NCBI GenBank assembly: GCA_937997485.1
Contig: CALKTH010000042.1
Coordinates: 33,695 to 97,694 of the forward strand
DNA: 64,000 bases
Direction of reading: 5' to 3'
Source of the DNA: an uncultured Acidimicrobiales bacterium
Lineage (GTDB): Bacteria > Actinomycetota > Acidimicrobiia > Acidimicrobiales > SZUA-35
Shown here: in pieces, positions 42,056 through 50,856 of the stretch
Layout: each line of letters opens with the position of its first letter
Numbering within the stretch: position 1 is the stretch's first letter
The notes under the pieces: model-generated
The model's database searches: none
What the model saw: the letters and a program-made list of their open reading frames with translations, nothing else
Told to the model about the DNA's origin: nothing
Position numbers and translations under genes: made by a program

Positions 42056-43378
42056 CTACTCGCCGATGTTGAGCACCATCGTGACGTCGGGAACCTCACC
42101 TGTGAGGGCTTCTTCGGAGTCGGCGACGGCCGACTTGAAGATCCCCTTGGCCAGGAGCGAGGTCTCGGCTGCTCGTCGAGCGGTGTAGATCTGCACTCGG
42201 GCTTCGTGCACTGCGTGCGCCTCCGGCTCGGCGGCCACGGCGAACTCGATCAGCTGGCAGGCGCTGCGATGGTCGCCTTCGGTCGAGCACCCGACTGCTC
42301 GGTCGATCACCGATTGCACGCCGCCCGCGAGGGCGACGATCTCCGCTCCGATGACGGAATCAGCGGGCGGCTTGAGGCGAGCGGGATTGCCGTCGTACCA
42401 ACCTCCGTAGAGTCGCCACACGTTCCGAATGACGAACTCGGGTTCGTCGTACAGGGGCCGGAGGTAGGGGAGTTCAAGGGTCTCGGCCGGCACGGAGACA
42501 CTGTGCACGATCTCGTCCAGCGTGGCGCCGGCGTTCATTCCTTCGAGGACTTGAGCGACGAGCACTTCGAGTGCGCCGGCCACCGTCTCAAGGCACGTGC
42601 GGATTCGCTCCTCACCAGCGATGGGGAGCCCGTGAGCGGGGACAAAGAGCTCAGCGCCTTTGCCAGCCATGGCCCGGAGGGATTCGGCCCACTCGATGGG
42701 GAATCGCTGCACCTTCTGCGGATTGCCGCAGTTCGGGAAGTTCCAGATGAACTGGTCGCCGGCGCTGATCATCTTCTGGGCGGGCAGCCACGTCCACGTG
42801 TGGTCGTCGGTCTCGCCTTTGCAGTAGTTGAACTCGAGGCTCACGCCACCGATCTCTTCGGTCAATGTTTCGGCGTAGGTGGTGTCGGGTCGGAGCGTTC
42901 CCTTTGGCAGGAAGGGGCGCTCGCTCGCCTGCCCGGCCTTCTTTGCCGCTCCGCCGAACTGCCGCATGTTGATGACCTGGTTGTAGCCATTGGTTGACTC
43001 GTACCGCTCGAACCGTGCATGCACGTTTTCATGGCTGAGGACTCGCGGCACCGGGCGGCCTGCCTGCTGAGCTTCCGCTGCGAACGCGCGGGAGCCGCCG
43101 ACATGATCGATGTGGCCGTGCGTGTAGACGATGGTGTGCACCGGGGCGTCGGACCAGTTGCGAAGCGATTCGACCACGGCTGGGCCAGAGGCGGGGCCGC
43201 TGGAGTCGAACGTCACGAGGCCCTCTTCGGTGTCGAGAACCACGACGTGGCTGAAGGACTCGATCATGGCAACGCCATCCGCGAGCTCACTCAACTCCTG
43301 GGTGATGCGATTCGGCGGTGTATCGACCACGCCGGTATCGATCAGGCGGGCCGAGAGGTCGAGAGGATGCTCACTCAT
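42056..43378 (-). CDS. Metallo-beta-lactamase-fold hydrolase, alkylsulfatase-like
   Basis: A 440-residue MBL enzyme. THGHIDHVGG places zinc ligands at H87, H89, D91 and H92; GDQFIWNFPN contains a further ligand and PAHGLPI another histidine. RLYGGWYDGNPARLKPPA (about residue 325) is the alkylsulfatase dimerisation-domain signature seen in SdsA1-type enzymes. Those cleave primary or secondary alkyl sulfates to alcohols. At 440 residues it is shorter than SdsA1, the SCP2-like C-terminal domain being absent. It is divergent from a Rieske oxygenase. The exact ester is inferred, not shown. Confidence 0.82.
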   Translation of the reverse strand: MSEHPLDLSARLIDTGVVDTPPNRITQELSELADGVAMIESFSHVVVLDTEEGLVTFDSSGPASGPAVVESLRNWSDAPVHTIVYTHGHIDHVGGSRAFAAEAQQAGRPVPRVLSHENVHARFERYESTNGYNQVINMRQFGGAAKKAGQASERPFLPKGTLRPDTTYAETLTEEIGGVSLEFNYCKGETDDHTWTWLPAQKMISAGDQFIWNFPNCGNPQKVQRFPIEWAESLRAMAGKGAELFVPAHGLPIAGEERIRTCLETVAGALEVLVAQVLEGMNAGATLDEIVHSVSVPAETLELPYLRPLYDEPEFVIRNVWRLYGGWYDGNPARLKPPADSVIGAEIVALAGGVQSVIDRAVGCSTEGDHRSACQLIEFAVAAEPEAHAVHEARVQIYTARRAAETSLLAKGIFKSAVADSEEALTGEVPDVTMVLNIGE

Positions 43379-43470
43379 GGCGAGACTCTGTCACAACACA
43401 GGTGCGGCTGAACAACGACGGCGAAAGGCGGCGCTGGACATCGAGGTGATTCCTTTGATGGACTCGCCGT

Positions 43471-44682
43471 ATGCGTCACGATGAACAAGTCCGTCTGATG
43501 AAGCAGCTGATCACTCACCTGGATGCTGGCACCAACGTGGACGCCGGCGGGCTCATGCCGCAGTCGACCTCGACCTACACCGATCTCGCTCAGGCTGAGC
43601 AAGAGATGGACGAGTTCTTCCGCGGACTTCCGCACTGTCTCGGGATGTCCGGCGATCTTGCCGAGCCGGGAGCGTTCTTCACCAGCAATGATCTCGGCAC
43701 ACCAATTCTCGCAACCCGCAACAACGAAGGCAGGTTTCGGGCGTTCGTGAACTCGTGTCGACACCGCGGCGCCCTCGTCGAGACGGAGGAGCGTGGAGTG
43801 AAGCGGCGCTTCACCTGCCCGTTCCACTCGTGGAGCTACGACGCCGGCGGAACACTCGTCGGCCTGCCGAAGGCCGATCACTTCGGTGAGGTGGGCGAGG
43901 AGTGTCTTGACTTGCGCCCGCTCCCAGCAGAGGAGCGACACGGATTGCTCTTCGTTCACCCGGACCCGGAAGGAGACATGGATCTCGATTCACTGCTGGG
44001 TGAGTGGTTCAACGATGAGTTTCCGACGTGGAACTTCGGCGCAATGATCCCCATCAACCACGACGCGTACGACACGGCCTGCAACTGGAAGCTGGCCATG
44101 GACACCTTCGGCGAGACGTATCACTTCTCCTCGCTCCACAAGGACACGCTCTTCAACTCCTTCCACGGCAACGTGCAGTGCTACGACGACGACCTCGCCG
44201 AAGGCGGCCACAACCACCGGATGATCTTGTGCCGCCGAGACATCGATGAGATGAGGCACATGCCCGAGGAGGAGTGGGACATCACGGTGGCCGCTCTGCC
44301 GGTGTACTGGTTGTTCCCAAACGTGATCATCATGCCTTTTGCTGCTGGCTGCTTTCTGGTTCGGGCCTACCCGGCGCCGGGTGATCCTGGCCGGCACACG
44401 AGCAAGATCGACTTCTACATGAAGCCCGAGCTGAAGAATGCGACGGGTGACGAGGCAGCAGAGGTGGCCGAGTTCATTGCCTCGATTGCACGGAATTTCG
44501 CAGAGATCATTCGCGATGAGGACTACGTGATGAGTTCTTCACAGCAGACCGCAGCGAATTCGGGGGCCCTGGACACGATCTACTTCGGCCGGAACGAGCC
44601 AGCGTTGCATCATTACCACCGCGTGTATGCCCAGAAGCTGGACTTGCCGATTCCAGACCGGATCGAGTCGATCTCCCGTTGA
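43471..44682 (+). CDS. Aromatic ring-hydroxylating-type dioxygenase, alpha (Rieske) subunit
   Basis: A 403-residue Rieske non-heme iron oxygenase. The Rieske ligands are C96 and H98 (NSCRHRGAL) and C116 and H119 (FTCPFHSW). The catalytic domain carries NWKLAMDTFGETYHFSSLHKD, where the two histidines are iron ligands. Members hydroxylate aromatic rings, demethylate or open carnitine and betaine derivatives. The substrate is unknown, and no beta subunit, ferredoxin or reductase is adjacent. It is divergent from the MBL hydrolase with a 92-bp gap and starts at ATG 43471. Confidence 0.87.
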   Translation: MRHDEQVRLMKQLITHLDAGTNVDAGGLMPQSTSTYTDLAQAEQEMDEFFRGLPHCLGMSGDLAEPGAFFTSNDLGTPILATRNNEGRFRAFVNSCRHRGALVETEERGVKRRFTCPFHSWSYDAGGTLVGLPKADHFGEVGEECLDLRPLPAEERHGLLFVHPDPEGDMDLDSLLGEWFNDEFPTWNFGAMIPINHDAYDTACNWKLAMDTFGETYHFSSLHKDTLFNSFHGNVQCYDDDLAEGGHNHRMILCRRDIDEMRHMPEEEWDITVAALPVYWLFPNVIIMPFAAGCFLVRAYPAPGDPGRHTSKIDFYMKPELKNATGDEAAEVAEFIASIARNFAEIIRDEDYVMSSSQQTAANSGALDTIYFGRNEPALHHYHRVYAQKLDLPIPDRIESISR

Positions 44683-44736
44683 CCGGGAGCCACGCGCCGG
44701 CCGATTGCCCGGGCCGCGATCCTGTGCTCGCCTCGC

Positions 44737-45483
44737 CTAGGTGAAGTCGCGCATGTTCTTGAGCATGTGCGCGGCGCCGTGTGGCTCATTGAGGGCCGCG
44801 TTCTCGCCGTAGAGCGCTTCCTTCTGCCAGCCGTAGTTCTCACGATTCGTCGCCAGCGGGGCGAGCTCACTGGCCCGGGCCAGTGACGTCGGAAGCACCT
44901 CCTCGACGGGAACCGCGGCCTCGATGATGCCTGCGCCGAGCGCTGCGGGAGCGGTCCACCGTTTGGCCAGCATGACGGTCTCGTGGAACGCCGGCGCGGG
45001 AACCTTGTGCCGGAACAGGGCAATCTCGGGACGGGGGATCGTCATACCGATGGCGAGCTCGTTGGCACACAGGAACCCTCGATCTTCTCGCATGATGCGG
45101 ACGTCGTGGCAGAGGGCCGACATGAAGCCGGCCCCGAAGGTGTGCCCGTTGATGGCGGCGATCGTTGGCACTGGAAGCGTGAGGATGCGACCCATCACCC
45201 GCATGAATTCCTCGCCGAAGACGCCACGATCGCCACCGGGATGGTGCTCGTCGCTCTCATCGGGTGAGCGAGTGATCCAGTCAAGATCGAGGCCGTTGGA
45301 GAAGAACTTCTCGTGGGCCGATGCGGTGACGAGTGCGGCTGCACCCTCCGAGTTCTCGACCTCGTCGAGTGCTTTCGCCATCTCTCGCACGAAGGTCGTG
45401 TTCCAACGGTTCTCGCCCTCGGTCATGGTGAGCACGAAGACCGTGCCGCCAGTCGTGGCTTCCTGCTGCTCCAGTTCGATCAT
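44737..45483 (-). CDS. Enoyl-CoA hydratase/isomerase family protein
   Basis: A 248-residue crotonase-fold protein. Segments include GGTVFVLTMTEGENRWNTTF, AHEKFFSNGLDLDWITRS and the oxyanion-forming AAINGHTFGAGFMSALCHDV. It is closest in style to delta3,delta2-enoyl-CoA isomerases (NGLDLDW), so an isomerase role is as likely as hydration. TACGAT six bases before the ATG fits the leaderless pattern. It is divergent from another crotonase only 27 bp away, so the two promoters overlap. Confidence 0.83.
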   Translation of the reverse strand: MIELEQQEATTGGTVFVLTMTEGENRWNTTFVREMAKALDEVENSEGAAALVTASAHEKFFSNGLDLDWITRSPDESDEHHPGGDRGVFGEEFMRVMGRILTLPVPTIAAINGHTFGAGFMSALCHDVRIMREDRGFLCANELAIGMTIPRPEIALFRHKVPAPAFHETVMLAKRWTAPAALGAGIIEAAVPVEEVLPTSLARASELAPLATNRENYGWQKEALYGENAALNEPHGAAHMLKNMRDFT

Positions 45484-45510
45484 TGGCCGATCGTAGAACG
45501 GGCAGACAAG

Positions 45511-46347
45511 ATGGACCGCATGCCACGAACGATCGACACTGGATCCGAGAACCTCACGTGTGAAGTCGATGACGGCGGCGTTGCTGTCGTCACGATGAAC
45601 CGCCCCGAACGTCGCAATGCGCTGACGAACGCCATGTTGGGCGGCCTGGCTGACGCCCTCGCCGAACTCGAAGTGGCAACCGACGTTCGCTGCGTCGTGC
45701 TCACTGGTGCTGGCGGAGCGTTCTGTGCTGGGGGCGACGTGAAGGGCTTTGCCGAGGGAGGGGGCGCGGGTGCTGGCGCGTCCTCATGGGATGTGGGTGT
45801 GCACGAGCAGCGGATCAGCCACAAGCGAACCGCTGGCGTGCTCCACCGGATGCCGAAGCCAACACTCGCCGCGCTCCCTGGCGCTGCCGCTGGCGCCGGT
45901 CTTTCGCTGGCTCTCGCCTGTGACTTGAGGGTGGCCGTCGACACGGCGATCCTGACAACGGCGTTCGCTCGCGTCGGTCTGGCCGGGGACTACGGCGGTA
46001 CGTGGTTCCTCACTCAGCTCGTCGGGCCGGCCAAGGCGAAGGAGATGTACTTCCTTCCCGAGCGAACGAGCATGGAGACTGCGTTGGAGCTTGGCATCGT
46101 GAACAAGGTCGTCCCGGCTGAGGACTTCGAGTCAACCTGGCGAGACATGGCGTCACGCCTGGCTTCGGGGCCGCCGATCGCGTACCGGTACATGAAGGAG
46201 AACATCAATCGTTCGGTCACCGGAGACCTTGAGACCACGTTGGAACTCGAGTCGACCCATCATCGGCACACCGGTACGACGGAGGACCACCGAGAGGCCT
46301 CGAAGGCCTTCGTGGAGAAGCGCGAGCCGGTGTTCCGGGGCCGCTGA
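45511..46347 (+). CDS. Enoyl-CoA hydratase family protein
   Basis: A 278-residue crotonase-fold enzyme. VVTMNRPERRNALTNAMLGG and GGAFCAGGDVKGFAEGGGAG are the CoA- and oxyanion-site segments, followed by AALPGAAAGAGLSLALACDL. The catalytic glutamates of classical hydratases are not unambiguous, and the glycine-rich insert is unusual. The activity could be hydratase, isomerase or hydrolase on a CoA ester. Starts at 45511 and 45520 are both possible. It converges with an APH-type kinase across a hairpin. Confidence 0.85.
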   Translation: MDRMPRTIDTGSENLTCEVDDGGVAVVTMNRPERRNALTNAMLGGLADALAELEVATDVRCVVLTGAGGAFCAGGDVKGFAEGGGAGAGASSWDVGVHEQRISHKRTAGVLHRMPKPTLAALPGAAAGAGLSLALACDLRVAVDTAILTTAFARVGLAGDYGGTWFLTQLVGPAKAKEMYFLPERTSMETALELGIVNKVVPAEDFESTWRDMASRLASGPPIAYRYMKENINRSVTGDLETTLELESTHHRHTGTTEDHREASKAFVEKREPVFRGR

Positions 46348-46479
46348 GGGCCGTTCGACGGAGTTTTGAGGCATTTCTCGCGACTTCTTCGCTGTTGTTT
46401 GCGTCAGATACTCAACGAAGGCGATGACCAGGCCGGACGCTTGTGAGAGGGCGCCCGACCCCACGGGCTTCGCTGCGTT

Positions 46480-46517
46480 CCTCGTCTTGGCCGATCTACG
46501 CTCCGGCCAAGACGAGG
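46480..46517. terminator. 13-bp perfect hairpin between convergent genes
   Basis: CCTCGTCTTGGCC (46480-46492) is mirrored by GGCCAAGACGAGG (46505-46517) with a 12-nt loop. It spans the 3' end and stop codon of the minus-strand phosphotransferase gene and may terminate both convergent transcripts. No U run follows on either strand. Confidence 0.45.
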
Positions 46518-47461
46518 GAGGGCGGCCCTTCCCCCAAGATCCGATGCAGTGTTCGTTCCATGACGTCCGCCAGCGGATGCCCTCTGGGTCGGTAGTAGAG
46601 GATCCCGCCGACAGCGTGTTCCAGCTCGAAGCCGCGCCCTCGCAGCCACATCTCGTCACTCTCGCTGCACCGCTCACGAAACGCGGCTCGCCCTCGGTCC
46701 TCGAGAACTGCCCAGGCGGGTGAGAGATCCTGGGCCGGATCGGCAAATGCCGCGCCGCCCCAGTCGATGGCCGCTGCGAGCGTGCCGTCCTGAAACAGCA
46801 AGTTCCCAGGGATCAGATCCCCGTGGACGAACGTCCTTTCGATCGGTGCGCTGGTCGCCGCCTCGGCGCTCTCGGCCGCTGAACGCCGAATGGCCGAGAC
46901 GTCAAGCAGGTCGTGGACATGCCAGGCGGGGTTCGAGAGCCACGCCTCCAGTCCGTCCAGTACGAGGTCGAGCGAGCCGCCCCTTGCTCGGTCGGGACGT
47001 GGTGTCACCGGCGCCCCGCTGACGGAGCGAACGCTCAACACCATGTCGGCCACGGCCAACCCCAGCTGTGCCGACGTGCCGTCGACGCGGCGCCGGGCCG
47101 ACCAGCCATCCTCGCCCGGGAGCCAGTCCAACACCGCCCAAGGGTGGGGGAAGGCAGACGTGGCGCGGCCTGGGTGGAGGATCATGGGCACGGAGACCGA
47201 GTCCGTCAGCCCGGCTGATCGCAGGTGGGGCAGGACCTCGAGCTCGTTGCTCACGCTCGTCGCTGCCCCGTCCGTGCGGGGCAGTCGAACGACTGCCCGC
47301 TCGCCGGCTGCACTGCGCAGCCGCCACATCGCATTATCGCTGCCTGACGTTTCGAGGTAGCTCAACGAGGCACCAACCCAGTGCGGGCACTGTGCTTCGA
47401 GCAGCGACCGCACGATCGGCTCGGAAGTGTCCGCCTCCTCGTCGTGAATTCTGCGGCTCAT
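46496..47461 (-). CDS. Aminoglycoside phosphotransferase (APH)-fold kinase
   Basis: A 321-residue protein of the APH/choline-kinase fold. The catalytic loop is TFVHGDLIPGNLLF (Brenner-type HxDxxxxN) and the metal-binding motif AIDWGGAAFADPAQDL follows. The N-terminal lobe has MWRLRSAAGERAVVRLPR, corresponding to the ATP-binding lysine strand. Such proteins phosphorylate small alcohols, acyl carriers or antibiotics; nothing points to resistance here. The ATG at 47461 overlaps the xthA stop (ATGA), so it is the second gene of that transcription unit. Confidence 0.8.
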   Translation of the reverse strand: MSRRIHDEEADTSEPIVRSLLEAQCPHWVGASLSYLETSGSDNAMWRLRSAAGERAVVRLPRTDGAATSVSNELEVLPHLRSAGLTDSVSVPMILHPGRATSAFPHPWAVLDWLPGEDGWSARRRVDGTSAQLGLAVADMVLSVRSVSGAPVTPRPDRARGGSLDLVLDGLEAWLSNPAWHVHDLLDVSAIRRSAAESAEAATSAPIERTFVHGDLIPGNLLFQDGTLAAAIDWGGAAFADPAQDLSPAWAVLEDRGRAAFRERCSESDEMWLRGRGFELEHAVGGILYYRPRGHPLADVMERTLHRILGEGPPSLVLAGA

Positions 47462-48231
47462 GGCGACAAGTCCAGAACAATCGGAGCGTGGTCGGAGCTT
47501 CCATCGGTGCCGCGCTCGTCCCGATCGACCAGGAAGGCAGCGACGCGATCGGCGATCGGGGGAGTGGCGAGCACATGATCCAAGCGCCAGCCCCGATTGG
47601 TCTCGAAGAAGTCGCTGCGGCGGTTCCACCAGGTGAAAGCAGGGGCATCGCCGCTCGATTCCCGCACCACGTCACGTAGCCCGAGCTCGAGGAGTGTCTG
47701 GTAGGACGCTCGCTCCGGGGGCGAGGTGAGGTTTCGCCTGCGGTACCGGTGGGGGTCCCAAACATCGACATCGGTCGGGGCGATATTCAGGTCTCCCAGC
47801 AACACGACGTCGTGCCCGTTCGCTAACTCGGTCTCGAGAAGCGTGCGCAAGAGTTCGAACCATGCCAGCTTGAATCGGTGCGGCTGCGTGCCCACCTTGC
47901 GTCCGTTCGGCGCGTAGACGGTGACGAGGCGAACCCCTCCGGCCGTGACGCCCAGCATGCGGGGCTCATCAAAGGGTGGCGGGGCACCCGGTATGCCCCG
48001 TTGAATGCTCTCGAGGGGCAAGCGGGACACGAAGGCGACGCCTCCGCTGCCGCTCTGGCTGTGCGGAGTCACCTCGTAGCCAAGCGCTGCCAGCTCGCGC
48101 CTTGGCACGTCTCGCTCGGCGCAGCGGAGTTCCTGCAGTGCGAGCACGTCGGGCTGCCAGTCCTGCAACCAGGCGAGGACTCGGGGAAGCCGGGCCCGGA
48201 TCGAGTTCACGTTCCAGGTCGCCAGCCGCAT
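47458..48231 (-). CDS. xthA: Exodeoxyribonuclease III
   Basis: A 257-residue AP endonuclease/exonuclease III. MRLATWNVNSIRARLPRVLA at the start, DVLALQELRCAERDVP (with the metal-binding Glu), VYAPNGRKV, LLGDLNIAPTDVDVWDP and the C-terminal SDHAPIVLDL all match ExoIII. It acts in base-excision repair at abasic sites. The ATG at 48231 has TACGAT eight bases upstream and no Shine-Dalgarno. It is divergent from an SDR and leads into the APH-fold kinase. Confidence 0.9.
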   Translation of the reverse strand: MRLATWNVNSIRARLPRVLAWLQDWQPDVLALQELRCAERDVPRRELAALGYEVTPHSQSGSGGVAFVSRLPLESIQRGIPGAPPPFDEPRMLGVTAGGVRLVTVYAPNGRKVGTQPHRFKLAWFELLRTLLETELANGHDVVLLGDLNIAPTDVDVWDPHRYRRRNLTSPPERASYQTLLELGLRDVVRESSGDAPAFTWWNRRSDFFETNRGWRLDHVLATPPIADRVAAFLVDRDERGTDGSSDHAPIVLDLSP

Positions 48232-48268
48232 GGCGGCCGATCGTAGCCAGCTGCGGTAGAACGGGCGG

Positions 48269-48970
48269 ATGGATATCTCTGGGAAGCGTGCAGTCGTCTT
48301 TGGAGGAACGTCGGGTATTGGCCTCGCTGCGGTGCGGCAGCTGGCGGAGGGCGGTGCGCAGGTCATCGCGGTCAGCCGCAATCCCGATCGGTCCCAGCTG
48401 CCTGCGGGCGTAGCGGGTCGGGCGTGCGACGTTCTCGATCGGGAGGGTCTGCAGGGCTTGTTTGCAGATGAGGATCCGTTCGACATCATCGTCAGTGCGG
48501 CAACGGGCGGTGAGCGTGCGGTAGGTCCGTTCCTCGAGATGGATATGGACGGGTTCGCCGGTTCGTTCGACAAGTTGTGGGGCTACGCCAACGTGGTTCG
48601 GTTTGGTGTTCCCACGATGAGTCAGGACGGCACGGTGGTGTTGGTGAGCGGGGCACCGGCTCGCCGTGTGAAACCGGGCCAGGTCGCGATCGGCGCGACT
48701 GGCGCAGCCGTGGAGTCATTGGTCCGATCGATCGCTCCAGAGATCAGGCCCCGTCGCATCAACGTGGTTTCACCGGGCACCATCGCCACCCCGATGTTCG
48801 GTCCGGACAGTGAGGGCCGAGATCAGGCACTCGCCGGCATGACCAAGGCGAACTTGATCCAGCGGGCGGGCACCGCCGACGAGGTTGCTCAGGCCATCAT
48901 GTTCTGCGTAACCAACGATTTCGTGACCGGAACGACCGTTGATGTCGACGGTGGATGGCTTCTCTCCTGA
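48269..48970 (+). CDS. SDR-fold protein with non-canonical active site
   Basis: A 233-residue SDR-fold protein. VVFGGTSGIGLAAVRQLAEG is the cofactor motif and VVLVSGAP has the expected serine (S127). Where YxxxK should occur the chain reads QVAIGATGAAVES, so both Tyr and Lys are absent. NVVSPGTIATPM and VTGTTVDVDGGWL are normal. Catalysis by the classical mechanism is unlikely. It may act with a different proton donor or be non-catalytic. The start lies 6 nt after TAGAAC. Confidence 0.8.
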   Translation: MDISGKRAVVFGGTSGIGLAAVRQLAEGGAQVIAVSRNPDRSQLPAGVAGRACDVLDREGLQGLFADEDPFDIIVSAATGGERAVGPFLEMDMDGFAGSFDKLWGYANVVRFGVPTMSQDGTVVLVSGAPARRVKPGQVAIGATGAAVESLVRSIAPEIRPRRINVVSPGTIATPMFGPDSEGRDQALAGMTKANLIQRAGTADEVAQAIMFCVTNDFVTGTTVDVDGGWLLS

Positions 48971-49042
48971 GCGGCTCGGCGCCGGAGCGCGCGCCTGTTC
49001 TGTTCTTGACGTCGTGACCGGTTGCAGTCGGTGAGAAGCGGG

Positions 49043-49077
49043 TTCACCGGGAGGCAGCGCGGGCGTACATTCCCGGG
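49043..49077 (+). promoter_or_regulatory. Leaderless promoter of the EamA transporter
   Basis: TTCACC (49043-49048), 17-bp spacer, TACATT (49066-49071), then 6 nt to the ATG at 49078. Confidence 0.4.
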
Positions 49078-49998
49078 ATGACGACGGCGGTCCTTCCTCG
49101 AGAGCATCCGAGGCTCTCTCATCTCCAGGGTTCCCTCGTGGTCCTGGGGACCGGCGTGATCTTCAGCTTTGGAGGATTGGCGTTCCGGAGCACGAACAAC
49201 ATCGATGCCTGGGAGTACGTGTTGTATCGAGGGGCGGGAGCGGCCACGGTAGCGATGGCCTGGCTCGCCGTGTCTCATCGCTCTCGACTACCTCAGGTTG
49301 CTCGAGAGGTGCAACCGATGCATCTCCTCGCCGGCTTTCTTCTGGGAACGATCAGCTGCCTGTTCATCGTGGCACTGGAAATCGTCTCGGTGGCGTTCGT
49401 GCTGTTCCTTCAAACCCTTGCCCCGATCGCCGCCGCCTATTTCAGTTGGCTGATCATGCGAGAGCGTGTGTCCCGCAACGTGGTCATCGCGACGATCGGA
49501 ACCATGGTCGGCATGGGCGTGATGGTTTCCGGAACCCTGACGGCTGCCATCGAGCCAGCGGGCTTCATCGCCCTCGCCATTCCTGCCATCTTTGGTTTGT
49601 ACGCCACGCTCATCCGCTCGGCCCGCAAGATCGATCCCACGGTGCCCGTGCTCGTGAGCGGCCTCACGATGGTGTCGATTGGTGTGGTGATTTCGCTGAT
49701 GACGGGCGGCTTTGCCGCCTCCGGGTCGGACGCACTGATCGGCTTCTTCGCTGGCAGCGCTTTGTTGGGAGCTCCCCTTGTCTTCTTCAACCAGGCCCAA
49801 CGCGTGGTGCCCTCCTCGGAGACAAGCCTGCTTCTGCTGAGCGAAGTCGTGCTGGCGCCGTTGTGGGTGTGGCTCTTCGTGAGCGAGCAGCCGGAGGCCA
49901 CCACGCTGATCGGCGGCTCCATGATTCTTGCCACCGTGGCGTGGCTCACTGCGGTGCGGGCGCCACGGCGCGGCCGAGTACTGACAAGTCGGGGCTAG
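49078..49998 (+). CDS. DMT superfamily (EamA-type) transporter
   Basis: A 306-residue inner-membrane transporter with about ten hydrophobic helices in two EamA repeats. Examples are LVVLGTGVIFSFGGLAFRST (helix 1), MHLLAGFLLGTISCLFIVAL, EIVSVAFVLFLQTLAPIAAA and, in the second half, LVFFNQAQRVVPSSETSLLL with LLSEVVLAPLWVWLFVSEQP. The family exports or imports small metabolites such as amino acids and nucleotides. No substrate is evident. Leaderless-type promoter elements precede the ATG. Confidence 0.88.
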   Translation: MTTAVLPREHPRLSHLQGSLVVLGTGVIFSFGGLAFRSTNNIDAWEYVLYRGAGAATVAMAWLAVSHRSRLPQVAREVQPMHLLAGFLLGTISCLFIVALEIVSVAFVLFLQTLAPIAAAYFSWLIMRERVSRNVVIATIGTMVGMGVMVSGTLTAAIEPAGFIALAIPAIFGLYATLIRSARKIDPTVPVLVSGLTMVSIGVVISLMTGGFAASGSDALIGFFAGSALLGAPLVFFNQAQRVVPSSETSLLLLSEVVLAPLWVWLFVSEQPEATTLIGGSMILATVAWLTAVRAPRRGRVLTSRG

Positions 49999-50040
49999 CC
50001 CCTCCACGGGCGTGCGGAATCCGAGCGGTCCAAAAGGTGC

Positions 50041-50054
50041 GTCACACGTGAGAC
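50041..50054. promoter_or_regulatory. Palindrome before the 50075 gene
   Basis: GTCACACGTGAGAC is self-complementary except for one symmetric pair, around CACGTG. CACACG and CGTGTG form an overlapping dyad at 50043-50061. It lies 20 bp before the ATG at 50075 and could be a regulator site. Confidence 0.3.
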
Positions 50055-50074
50055 GCGTGTGCGATCGTGGCCGA

Positions 50075-50818
50075 ATGACAGTGCAACTGATCCCCACGCT
50101 GGAGCGCATGCTCGAGATGTACCGATTGTCGGCGGCTGGCGGAGAGCGGTCGGACCGATTCACCTCGTACGTCGACGCCTGCCGCTCGGGTGCTCCGCTC
50201 CATGGCTTCAACCCGATGACCAGGCTCCCGGTTCCGGCGGAGTTGGAACGGCTCCTTGCACTCGACGCTGAAAGGATCCTCAGGGACGCTGCCGTTGAGA
50301 CGGTTGAGCGAGTGGGTGCGAGCGTGGACCTCACACTGTTCGTCTCGGTGGCAGCCGAAGGTATGTGGACAGATCGCCTCGGCACGTCGGCCGCACACCT
50401 GCTCGCTCCCCGCCACGTCGGCGAGACACTCCTGTGGTTCGACGACGGTCTGGACGCAGGCTCGATTCGGCGGGCGGCAATCGAACAAACGGCTCGGGCT
50501 CTCTGGTGGTCCGGGCGTGAAGGAGAACAACGACCAGAGCCGACCCTGCACGAGTTGGCGTTGCGTGAGGGAGCAGCGGCGAGGCTGGCCGGAGTCGGAG
50601 GTAGGGTCAGCGATCGGGCGGCTGAGACGCTCGAGGTTCTTGGCGAGGACCGATCGGGTGGGACCGCAGTTGCCTACTTCTTTGGTGATCAGGCAGCGCT
50701 TCAGCTCGGCTATCAGCCGCTCGGGTTGGGCGAGGACGATGGGCTGCTCCACGCCATCGCTGTGGCGTCGGTCGACGAAACGAAGCGAGCGATCCGCTCA
50801 CTGCTCGGCGGGCGCTGA
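50075..50818 (+). CDS. Uncharacterised protein
   Basis: A 247-residue soluble protein that I cannot place in a family. It is mostly predicted helical at the N-terminus (LIPTLERMLEMYRLSA), with a mid-section TLFVSVAAEGMWTDRLGTSA and a C-terminus VAIASVDETKRAIRSLLGGR. There are no membrane segments or recognisable catalytic motifs. Codon use is like that of its neighbours. It is flanked by an EamA transporter and a convergent APH-fold kinase. A palindrome precedes the ATG, and no Shine-Dalgarno is visible. Confidence 0.55.
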   Translation: MTVQLIPTLERMLEMYRLSAAGGERSDRFTSYVDACRSGAPLHGFNPMTRLPVPAELERLLALDAERILRDAAVETVERVGASVDLTLFVSVAAEGMWTDRLGTSAAHLLAPRHVGETLLWFDDGLDAGSIRRAAIEQTARALWWSGREGEQRPEPTLHELALREGAAARLAGVGGRVSDRAAETLEVLGEDRSGGTAVAYFFGDQAALQLGYQPLGLGEDDGLLHAIAVASVDETKRAIRSLLGGR

Positions 50819-50856
50819 GCCGAGGATCGGCGACGCACTGCGAGGGCTGGCGGTCC

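Noticed and set aside
46496..47461. Aminoglycoside resistance kinase
   Set aside because: The fold is shared by many metabolic small-molecule kinases; nothing in the sequence or neighbourhood points to resistance.
49288..50385. A 365-codon minus-strand frame opposite the EamA transporter
   Set aside because: It is antisense to a clear ten-helix transporter and has His/Arg-rich composition typical of shadow frames.
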